NCBI GenBank assembly: GCA_011049295.1
Contig: DSCA01000209.1
Location: 1-15,161, forward strand
DNA from: Thermoplasmatales archaeon
Lineage (GTDB): Archaea > Thermoplasmatota > E2 > UBA202 > DSCA01
DNA: 15,161 nt
Reading direction: 5' to 3'
Shown: one piece after another, positions 6,169-12,344 of the stretch
Numbering within the stretch: position 1 is the first letter of the stretch
How the letters are laid out: each line of letters opens with the position of its first letter
Notes under the pieces: model-generated
Database searches by the model: none
The model's input: only the letters and a program-made list of their open reading frames with translations
What the model was told of the DNA's origin: nothing
Position numbers and translations under genes: made by a program

Positions 6169-7613
6169 ACCTGCTGTGCCTGCGCTCCCTTAGGCTTTCC
6201 GAGCCCTCCCTGCAGGGCCCGTCGGTGGTCTGCGAGGTGGAGGTGCGCACCGCCGACGGGCGGGAGGCGTCTTTTCCCCTCCGCCTGCGCTACGAGGAGG
6301 AAATAGACCGCCGCTACCTGCCGCTCCTGCGCCTGGCCTGTGCCCAGCCCCTGCTCAACTACGGGCTGTTTGCGGAGCACATCGAGCTGGAATTTCCGCT
6401 CAGCCTGGCCGACCGGGAGCTGCTCGTCCACCTCAACCAGGTTTTCAGCCGGGACATCTTTGTGAACAAGATACTGCGGCGGCGGACCTCCTATCTGCTC
6501 CCGGAATATGCCCCCGACGAGCGGCAGGTGACCCCCGACCACGCCCGCCCCCGGGCCGACATACGTCCTCTCGCCACCTATGACGACGAGGCAATCAGCA
6601 GCGGGGGGCGACCCGGGGCCTGCGGCGTGCTGTCCAGCGGGGGAAAGGAGAGCCTGCTCACCTACGGCCTGCTGCAGGAGATGGGGGCGGAGACGCATCC
6701 CCTGTACGTCAACGAGAGCGGCGGGCACTGGCGGACGGCACTGGTGGCCTACCGCCACCACCGCCTCCGCCAGCCGCATACGGCCCGGGTGTGGACCAAC
6801 GTGGACCGCTTTTACACCTTCATGCTGGACCACCTGGCCTGCATCCGGGCCGACCATCGGAAGGTAAGAGCCGACACCTATCCCATCCGCCTGTGCATTT
6901 TTCCCTTCTATGTGTTTGCCCTGCTCCCGCTGTTTGCCCGCCGCCGCCTGGGAAACCTGCTCATCGGCAGCGAATTCGACGATTTCCGGGAGCAGCCCAC
7001 CCACCTGGGCATACCCCACTACTGCGGCGTCTACGACCAGCACCAGGACTTTGACCTGCGCATGAACGCCTGGTACGCACGGCGGATGCCCGGCCTCCGG
7101 CAGTGGTCGGCTCTCCGCTCCCTCACCGGGCTGGTGGTGGAGCGCATCCTGACCCGGCGCTATCCGCAGCTGGCGGCCCTGCAGCGGTCCTGCCATTCCT
7201 GCCACCTGGAGAACGGGGCGGTGGTGCCCTGCGGCACCTGCTCCAAGTGCCGGGGGGTGCTTCTCTTTCTGCTGGCCAACCACGGGGACCCCGCCAGCAT
7301 GGCCTATCGGGGGAGCCACGCCGCCGATTTCTGCCGCCATCTGGACCCCCGGGAGCTGCGCCTGGACCCGGACGAAAAACAGCACGCTCTGTACCTCCTT
7401 TACGGCCGGGACTCTCCCCTTCCCCCGCAGCCCGTCCCCCACGTGGAGCAGATTCACCTGGATCCGGACATCTGCGACCCTGGTCTGGTTCCGGCGCAGT
7501 TCAGAAAAAATCTGTTTTCAATCCTGGAGCAGTACACCCACGGCTACTGCCACCTGAAAGATGGCCGGTGGGTGTCCCGGTCGCCCCCGCCGGAGGTCAC
7601 GTCAGCTCCTTGA
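6165..7613 (+). CDS. PP-loop ATPase-superfamily protein resembling MurL glutamate epimerase
   Basis: The 482-aa protein has an N-terminal domain (about 1-140) of the kind found before the nucleotide domain in MurL-like proteins. The PP-loop SSGGKES at 157-163 binds ATP and releases pyrophosphate in this superfamily. A cysteine cluster, C343, C346, C356, C359 and C362 (ending CGTCSKC), resembles the zinc site of QueC and MurL-type proteins. MurL (UDP-MurNAc-L-Ala-L-Glu epimerase) inverts a terminal glutamate using ATP. This likeness is from motif order and recall, so it is tentative; a QueC-like or other PP-loop enzyme is possible. The start overlaps the DUF1611 stop (ATGA), with GGAGG at 6153-6157 as Shine-Dalgarno. 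The 3' end overlaps the convergent GNAT gene by 17 bp. Confidence 0.75.
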   Translation: MNLLCLRSLRLSEPSLQGPSVVCEVEVRTADGREASFPLRLRYEEEIDRRYLPLLRLACAQPLLNYGLFAEHIELEFPLSLADRELLVHLNQVFSRDIFVNKILRRRTSYLLPEYAPDERQVTPDHARPRADIRPLATYDDEAISSGGRPGACGVLSSGGKESLLTYGLLQEMGAETHPLYVNESGGHWRTALVAYRHHRLRQPHTARVWTNVDRFYTFMLDHLACIRADHRKVRADTYPIRLCIFPFYVFALLPLFARRRLGNLLIGSEFDDFREQPTHLGIPHYCGVYDQHQDFDLRMNAWYARRMPGLRQWSALRSLTGLVVERILTRRYPQLAALQRSCHSCHLENGAVVPCGTCSKCRGVLLFLLANHGDPASMAYRGSHAADFCRHLDPRELRLDPDEKQHALYLLYGRDSPLPPQPVPHVEQIHLDPDICDPGLVPAQFRKNLFSILEQYTHGYCHLKDGRWVSRSPPPEVTSAP

Positions 7614-8064
7614 CCATGCGGTACACGTCGCGGGAGCCGTGGTGGGGAAACTGGTAGTAGTCTGTGATGGCCTCCACCCGGCGGTAGCCCACCTTTTCGT
7701 ACAGGGCGAGGGCCCTGGCGTTGCCCGTGGACACCTCCAGCTGCAGCCGGTGCATGCCCCGCTCCCGGCAGGCCTCCTCGGCCGCCGCCAGCAGCCGGCG
7801 GGCGATTCCCCGCCCCCTCCACGCCCCGTCCACATCCAGCGTTTCCACATGAGCGGTCCGGGAGCCGGCACGGAAGCGAACGATGACGAATCCCCGCATC
7901 CGCCCCTCTCCCTCCTCCACCAGGCACAGGCTGTGTTTGGAGGCGAGCAGGGCGCTGAACTGGCGGCGGGAATAGCAGCAAGGGGGCTCGAAGCAGGCCT
8001 GCTCGATGGCCACCAGGGCGTCCAGGTCGTCACCGGTGGCCCGGCGGATGCCGGACTCGAACAT
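7597..8064 (-). CDS. GNAT-family N-acetyltransferase (RimI-like)
   Basis: The 155-aa protein transfers an acetyl group from acetyl-CoA to an amine. The N-terminal part has EQACFEPPCCYS (21-32), like the RimI entry strand and helix. Motif A is VDGAWRGRGIARRLL (78-92), the acetyl-CoA pyrophosphate loop. The C-terminal ALYEKVGYRRVE (119-131) is typical of RimI/ArdI proteins that acetylate protein N-termini. The ATG at 8064 is preferred over an upstream TTG at 8109 because the fold begins right after it and the longer form adds a poor extension crossing an AT-rich tract. GGGTGA lies upstream of 8064. It overlaps the convergent MurL-like gene at the 3' end. Whether it acetylates proteins or a small amine is unknown. 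Confidence 0.88.
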   Translation of the reverse strand: MFESGIRRATGDDLDALVAIEQACFEPPCCYSRRQFSALLASKHSLCLVEEGEGRMRGFVIVRFRAGSRTAHVETLDVDGAWRGRGIARRLLAAAEEACRERGMHRLQLEVSTGNARALALYEKVGYRRVEAITDYYQFPHHGSRDVYRMVKELT

Positions 8065-8107
8065 GCCCCCACATAGCGTCACCCCTAGAAATAGGTTTTC
8101 AAGAGAC

Positions 8108-8134
8108 AAAAAAAGGAGAAAGGGAGGAGAGAGG
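8108..8134 (-). terminator. Pyrimidine/T-tract terminator after the C25 peptidase gene
   Basis: On the minus strand the C25 stop is followed by a long pyrimidine-rich run ending in T7 (8114 down to 8108). It separates the peptidase transcript from the GNAT gene, whose ATG is about 45 nt further on. The same tract could be leaky and allow read-through into the GNAT gene. Confidence 0.5.
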
Positions 8135-10048
8135 TTAGGAGGAGTAGCCCCCTATCTTCAGGCTGGGGTCGCCCAGGAGCACCCATTCCTGCACGGTCTT
8201 CAGGTCTATCTTGTCCTGCATGGGCGGAAACAGGTCGTTGTAGTCGGAGATGGCCGTGCCCCACATGTCGCCCAGCACGTCGACACCCTCCTGCCCGTAC
8301 AGCTCAAAGAAGCGCGTCTCCAGATAGCCCAGCAGGTACTGGATGCAGTCGGGGATGCCGTCGCCGTCGCTGTCCCCGATGGTACCGTAGCCCAGACCGG
8401 TGCAGCCGAGGGTGGCGATGGCTCCGCCGTGGGGAACCTTCACCGGCCACCAGCCGAAGCACTCGGGGATGGGCATCCAGTACCAGGTTGGGGTGCCGGT
8501 GAGAGACTTGATGCAGCCGAGGGTGCTGTCCATGAGGGTGGCATTGAACATGCTGTTGTGGCAGCCGCCGATGACCCATACCGGGTACTTTCCGTCGTTT
8601 TTGAGGAAGGACATGTGGTAGACCTCCATGCCCAGGATGTACTCGCCGTGGGGGTCGTCAGTGAAGTCCTTGCCCATCCACATGCCCGGGCTGCCGTGAC
8701 CGGAGAAGTGTACAAAGCCGGAGCCCTGGTTGAGGGCATCCATCACCTTGGACAGTTGGAGGTTTCCCTCGGACCACCACAGCTTGACCGGGTCAAAATC
8801 TTCCAGGTATTCGGCCGTTTTCTGGGTGGCTACCTCGCCCTCCAGATAGTTGTGGGCGGATATGTCGTTGAAGGTGTCACCGCCCACCAGGGTCACCCGT
8901 TTGAACCAGGAGGGGTCGGTGCCGCTCTCGTATTCCATGATTTTCTCCACCACCGCCTGCACCTCCTTGGTGTTCCGGCAGGCCAGCCGGCCCACGTACA
9001 CGTCGGGGTAGCCGTCGATGAGGTCCTTGCCCAGGCCGAAGGCCCAGCCGCCGTACACGCCGTCGTCATTGGTGTCCCAGGATGCAAAGGAGCCGTCGGC
9101 GTTGTAGATGTCGGCAAAATAGAGGTCGCTGAGGTAGCGGGGCTCGCTGCCCTCGCCGTTGTAGACATAGCGGACCGGAACGTGCCATTCCTGCCCGGAA
9201 ATCAGGGAGGTCAGACCGCCCACCAGGAGCACGTATTTTATGCCGTAGTCCTCGATGGAATCCCTGATGTAGTACTTGAGTTTCTCCGCCTGGTCCCGCC
9301 CGTCGCTGGCCGCATATACCTCGGAGGTGGTAGCCAGCAGGGTGCGCATGCCGTAGCTTTCCTTGTGCTCCACCAGGGGCTCCACGTCGCTGCGGAAGGC
9401 GTCGGCGGTGACAATCAGCAGGTCGTAGGCATCGGCCTGGAGCAGGGGCTGCTCGGGCGGCTGGTAGGTGACCACAACCTCCGCGCTGTCCACGTATTCC
9501 AGCTGGTTGCTGTCCGGCAGGTACCGGGCCGGATAGACGTGAACGGTGACCAAAGTGACCCGCTGGCCGTCTCTGATGCCCGCGCCGGTGTGCCACTGCA
9601 CCCACTCCCGGGGATAGGGCTGGTGGCTGGTGTAGACCGGTCCCTCCTCCACTATGTATGAGGCGGGCTCTCCGTTGAGGGGAACGGGCTGGGGAGCCGG
9701 TGAAATCTTGCCGGGCAGGGACAGGATGTGAACGCCGGAAACGCTCACCTCCACATCGGTGATGGCGGTGCCCAGCGGAAAGGTCAGTGTCTCCCGGGTG
9801 TAGGGCAGGGTGGGGTAACCGGACCGCAGGTCGCTGCGGGTACCGGCCATCTGGACCACCGCGTAGCCCTGAGCAGAGAAAACGACCGGCTGTTCAAACG
9901 TCTGTCTGACCGTATAGGTGGTAGCGCTCGCCTGTCCACCTGGGGCCGTTTCCACCCGGTCGTAACCGGGGGTATTTCCGGCAAAGGTGGCAAAGGCACT
10001 GGTGACAAAAACCGCGGCAATCAATATGCCCACTATTTTGGTGTTCAT
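8135..10048 (-). CDS. Exported gingipain-like cysteine peptidase (family C25)
   Basis: A secreted clan CD endopeptidase of 637 aa. The signal peptide is about residues 1-23. An N-terminal prodomain-like beta region (about 40-200) is followed by the C25 domain from LLIVTADAF (210-218). The catalytic His is in HFSGHGSP (H451) and the catalytic Cys in VIGGCHNS (C496). Two Asp/Asn-rich calcium-type loops are visible: DTNDDGVYG at 325-333 and DSDGDGIPD at 559-567. The domain ends with the familiar WVLLGDPSLKIGG, and the protein stops there. So there is no C-terminal Ig domain, sorting signal or membrane anchor, and it is probably released. It has its own promoter in the 38-bp gap after the SAM hydrolase gene. 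The cleavage specificity is unknown. Confidence 0.9.
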   Translation of the reverse strand: MNTKIVGILIAAVFVTSAFATFAGNTPGYDRVETAPGGQASATTYTVRQTFEQPVVFSAQGYAVVQMAGTRSDLRSGYPTLPYTRETLTFPLGTAITDVEVSVSGVHILSLPGKISPAPQPVPLNGEPASYIVEEGPVYTSHQPYPREWVQWHTGAGIRDGQRVTLVTVHVYPARYLPDSNQLEYVDSAEVVVTYQPPEQPLLQADAYDLLIVTADAFRSDVEPLVEHKESYGMRTLLATTSEVYAASDGRDQAEKLKYYIRDSIEDYGIKYVLLVGGLTSLISGQEWHVPVRYVYNGEGSEPRYLSDLYFADIYNADGSFASWDTNDDGVYGGWAFGLGKDLIDGYPDVYVGRLACRNTKEVQAVVEKIMEYESGTDPSWFKRVTLVGGDTFNDISAHNYLEGEVATQKTAEYLEDFDPVKLWWSEGNLQLSKVMDALNQGSGFVHFSGHGSPGMWMGKDFTDDPHGEYILGMEVYHMSFLKNDGKYPVWVIGGCHNSMFNATLMDSTLGCIKSLTGTPTWYWMPIPECFGWWPVKVPHGGAIATLGCTGLGYGTIGDSDGDGIPDCIQYLLGYLETRFFELYGQEGVDVLGDMWGTAISDYNDLFPPMQDKIDLKTVQEWVLLGDPSLKIGGYSS

Positions 10049-10071
10049 GGTAATCAGGTACTAATGTCCGC

Positions 10072-10083
10072 AATAATTTATAA
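10072..10083 (-). promoter_or_regulatory. TATA-box promoter of the C25 peptidase gene
   Basis: The minus strand reads TTATAAATTATT, 24-35 nt before the ATG at 10048. No Shine-Dalgarno follows, so a leaderless or very short-leader mRNA is expected. The element lies directly after the TAA of the upstream gene on the same strand. Confidence 0.6.
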
Positions 10084-10086
10084 CCT

Positions 10087-10884
10087 TTACGTAGTTCCGG
10101 TGCCCGGAGGCTCCACCACCACCCGGTCCCCCACATCCACGCTCAGCTGGCTCTGGGCGCTTCCCTCCCGGCAGGCAATCTCCACCAGGTCGGCGCTGGA
10201 CACGGTGAGCAGAAGCTGGCCCCGGCGGGCGTATCCGTAGCTCCTGACCAGAGGCACCTCAACGGTGGTGTCCCCCACCTGCACCGTGGTCTGGCTTCCC
10301 ATGGCTGTCTCCACCAGAGAGCCCGGGATGTTGGTGATGAGGTTGCCGAAGTGGTCCACGTAGATGATGTGGCCCTCGATGGCAGTGTCCACGGCCGGTT
10401 GGCCGAAATCCAGGTCCACGTAGTCGGCGCAGGCTTCCCCTAGGTGCAGGGGCGTCACTCCCCGGGCCAGGTGCACGGCCACCGGGGCAAATATGTCCCG
10501 GCCGTGGAAGGTGGGAGCCACGTCGGAGGTCGGGGCGGAGGAGCCGGTTATGACGTACACCTCCTGCAGCCCCAGCCGGCGGGCCGCCGGCAGCAGCACG
10601 CCGTTGTCCGGGCCCACCAGGAATCCGCCCTCCGTCTCCACCATGAGGGCCCTCCGCCGGGTGCCCACCCCGGGGTCCACCACCGCCACGTGCACCGCCC
10701 GGGGAAAATGGGAGACAGCGGCGTAGAGCACGAAGGCCCCCTCCCGCACGTCCTGGGGGCTGACGTCGTGGGCGATGTCCACCAGCCGGGCCTCCGGCAG
10801 CAGGGAGAGGATACGCCCCTTCATCTGTGCTGCGTACCGCCATCCGATGTCCGTGGTGAGGGTGATGAGGGGGTCACTGGCCAT
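10087..10884 (-). CDS. SAM hydroxide adenosyltransferase (DUF62 family)
   Basis: This enzyme family hydrolyses S-adenosylmethionine to adenosine and methionine; relatives are chlorinase and fluorinase. The 265-aa protein shows the full signature set: LTTDIGWRYAAQMKG near residue 8, DIAHDVSPQDVREGAF, VVDPGVGT, GPDNGVL, TFHGRDIFAPVA and YVDHFGNLITNI. The chlorinase- and fluorinase-type loops are not evident, so water is the likely nucleophile. ATG 10884 is chosen because homologues begin at this point (MASDPLITLTTD) and GAGGTG lies 6-7 nt upstream; a longer in-frame reading from 10947 would run inside cutA. It overlaps the end of cutA by 11 bp, so the two are translationally coupled. The physiological purpose of this SAM hydrolysis in archaea is not settled. 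Confidence 0.92.
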   Translation of the reverse strand: MASDPLITLTTDIGWRYAAQMKGRILSLLPEARLVDIAHDVSPQDVREGAFVLYAAVSHFPRAVHVAVVDPGVGTRRRALMVETEGGFLVGPDNGVLLPAARRLGLQEVYVITGSSAPTSDVAPTFHGRDIFAPVAVHLARGVTPLHLGEACADYVDLDFGQPAVDTAIEGHIIYVDHFGNLITNIPGSLVETAMGSQTTVQVGDTTVEVPLVRSYGYARRGQLLLTVSSADLVEIACREGSAQSQLSVDVGDRVVVEPPGTGTT

Positions 10885-11191
10885 CGGCCACCACCTCGTC
10901 AATCCAGGCCAGATAGGCGGGCAGACCCTGCACCACGGGCAGAGCAATTATTTCCGGCGTGTCATAGGGATGCAGGCGGCAGAGGGCCTCCCGGATGCTG
11001 TCCCAGCGGTCGGCCCGGGATTTGATGACCAGCAGCGCCTCCTCTTCCTCCTCTACCGCCCCCTGCCAGCAGAACAGGGACCTGCTGGAGACAATGGTGG
11101 CACAGGCGATGAGTCTCTGGTCCAGCAGGGCCCGGGCCAGGGCCGGCGCCTGAGCCGGCGGGGCGGTGCAGACAATGAGCACATAGTCCAT
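10874..11191 (-). CDS. cutA: CutA family protein (divalent cation tolerance)
   Basis: A small trimeric ferredoxin-like protein of 105 aa, the normal CutA length. The diagnostic block runs from CWQGAVEEEEEALLVIKSR to LHPYDTPEIIALPV, corresponding to the WxGxxxxxxExxLxIKT and HPYxxPEI motifs. The start at ATG 11191 (MDYVLIVCTAPP) matches the family N-terminus; the frame stays open upstream but that stretch is not CutA-like and overlaps a divergent gene. Bacterial CutA has been linked to copper tolerance, but the real role of archaeal CutA is unclear. It is coupled to the SAM hydroxide adenosyltransferase gene by an 11-bp overlap. Confidence 0.92.
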   Translation of the reverse strand: MDYVLIVCTAPPAQAPALARALLDQRLIACATIVSSRSLFCWQGAVEEEEEALLVIKSRADRWDSIREALCRLHPYDTPEIIALPVVQGLPAYLAWIDEVVADGQ

Positions 11192-11210
11192 GAGGCTTAA
11201 TGGCGAGGGG

Positions 11211-11223
11211 CGTAAAAAAGTAA
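11211..11223 (-). promoter_or_regulatory. Possible promoter of cutA
   Basis: The minus strand reads TTACTTTTTTACG, centred about 26 nt before the cutA ATG at 11191, with no Shine-Dalgarno. The position fits a leaderless archaeal promoter, but the sequence is a weak TATA match. Confidence 0.3.
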
Positions 11224-11231
11224 CCCACAGG

Positions 11232-11239
11232 ATTTTAAG
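11232..11239 (+). promoter_or_regulatory. Possible promoter of the lipocalin-like gene
   Basis: ATTTTAAG lies about 23 nt before ATG 11259, in the right place for a leaderless transcript. No Shine-Dalgarno is present. It forms a divergent pair with the cutA promoter region. Confidence 0.35.
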
Positions 11240-11258
11240 CCCCGGCAGATATTCATAC

Positions 11259-12299
11259 ATGGTGCGCGGACCGGTGGCCGTTCTCTCCATGGTCTGTCTG
11301 GTTGCACTGCTCCCCACCCCCCTGGCCCCGGGGGCCCTCCAGAGGGAAGCAGGCGAAGGACACATACCCGACCTGGACCAGCCCTACTTTGTTCCCCGTG
11401 ACATGAGCCTGGAAGATGACGGATTTGGCGCCGGGCTGCCCCTGCACCTGGAAACCTGGTATTTCGAGGCACTGCTGAACCAGAGCAGAAGCGTGGTGTT
11501 CATCGTCACCGTTCTGGCCGGCGGGGAGGGGGAGCGGGGACTGTGCCTCACCGGGTTATATATGTACGAGGAAGGAGATCTCCGGGCGGGAGAGCGGGTG
11601 GCCACCTCCTCTTTTCGGGTTTCCGCCGCATGGCCTCACCTGGAGGTGGACGGAGAGGAGGTATGCACTGCCCGTGTCACCCCTCAGGGAGACATGGCCT
11701 ACCGGATTTCCTTTTCCCTCCGCGGCTGGGGCCTGTCCCTGACCATGGTAAACCGGAGCCGGGGCTGGCAGGGAGAGATGGGGCGGGGGTGGTGGCTGGC
11801 GGTCCCGGTGCTGGCGGTGAACGGCACCCTCACCGTGGACGGGGAGCAGGTGGAGGTCCGGGGCACCGGCTACCATGACCACAACCGCTTCTCCCTGTTC
11901 ACCCCCCTGCTGGAGTACGGCTACATGGACGGAAAGGTGGCCACCGGGGAGGTCTCCCTGGTCTGGGGGTACATCATGCACAGCCGGTGGAGGGCCAGCG
12001 CCTTCGCCATCATCAGCCACCGGGGAGACTACCACCCCCTCTATCCGCCCCACCTTCAGATGGAGTTTGACCGCTACGTGTACGACCACGGATGGCGCAT
12101 TCCCACCTCCTGCCAGCTGCGCTTTGAAAACGAGACGCTAGCCCTGGCCGTGAACATGACAGCCACCCGTTTTCACCCCATCCGGCTGCCCGGGCTGCGC
12201 TACTGGCGCTACCACGTGGAGACCGAGGGGCACCTGACCGGGCAGTCCGGCTCCCTGGCCATCCACGGACGGGGGATGATGGAGCGCATGCAGTACTGA
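11259..12299 (+). CDS. Exported CrtC/AttH-like (lipocalin-fold) protein
   Basis: The 346-aa protein starts with a signal peptide (about residues 1-26). LHLETWYFEALL at 63-73 matches the (E)WWYF entry of the CrtC/AttH family, and GTGYHDHN at 202-209 matches its hallmark YHDHN motif. This family includes carotenoid 1,2-hydratase, AttH and tocopherol-cyclase relatives, all two-barrel calycin-like folds. Five N-glycosylation sequons (N74, N165, N188, N291, N299) support exposure outside the cell. No carotenoid genes are nearby, so hydratase activity should not be assumed; a secreted hydrophobic-ligand-binding or modifying protein is the safest reading. ATG 11259 is chosen over in-frame ATG 11190 because it starts the signal peptide and follows a TATA-like element at leaderless distance. 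Confidence 0.75.
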   Translation: MVRGPVAVLSMVCLVALLPTPLAPGALQREAGEGHIPDLDQPYFVPRDMSLEDDGFGAGLPLHLETWYFEALLNQSRSVVFIVTVLAGGEGERGLCLTGLYMYEEGDLRAGERVATSSFRVSAAWPHLEVDGEEVCTARVTPQGDMAYRISFSLRGWGLSLTMVNRSRGWQGEMGRGWWLAVPVLAVNGTLTVDGEQVEVRGTGYHDHNRFSLFTPLLEYGYMDGKVATGEVSLVWGYIMHSRWRASAFAIISHRGDYHPLYPPHLQMEFDRYVYDHGWRIPTSCQLRFENETLALAVNMTATRFHPIRLPGLRYWRYHVETEGHLTGQSGSLAIHGRGMMERMQY

Positions 12300-12315
12300 A
12301 AAAAATGAAATAGGC

Positions 12316-12321
12316 TTTATA
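12316..12321 (+). promoter_or_regulatory. TATA-like promoter of the bactofilin-like gene
   Basis: TTTATA lies about 26 nt before ATG 12345 in an AT-rich 45-nt gap, consistent with leaderless transcription. No Shine-Dalgarno precedes the ATG and no clear terminator follows the upstream gene, so read-through from it is also possible. Confidence 0.45.
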
Positions 12322-12344
12322 CCAGCAGAGTCATTACCACGTGG

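Noticed and set aside
5940..7457. Long open frame of 505 codons on the minus strand opposite the MurL-like gene
   Set aside because: The translation is a Val/Gly/His/Gln-rich mixture without domains, typical of antisense frames in GC-rich DNA. The plus-strand gene has clear motifs and operon spacing.
3906..7613. Possibility that the three-gene operon is a horizontally acquired peptidoglycan cassette
   Set aside because: No Mur ligase, MraY or transpeptidase genes are present, and base composition and promoter type match the neighbours. Transfer long ago cannot be excluded.
7597..8109. Longer GNAT reading from a TTG at 8109
   Set aside because: The extra 15 residues do not belong to the GNAT fold and would start inside the T-tract region; ATG 8064 begins exactly at the domain.
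8006..9661. Open frame of 551 codons on the plus strand opposite the C25 peptidase and GNAT genes
   Set aside because: No recognisable motif, biased composition, and it runs antisense through two well-supported genes.
10087..10947. Longer start for the SAM hydroxide adenosyltransferase inside cutA
   Set aside because: The added 21 residues are the cutA sequence in another frame; the family N-terminus begins at ATG 10884, which has a Shine-Dalgarno.
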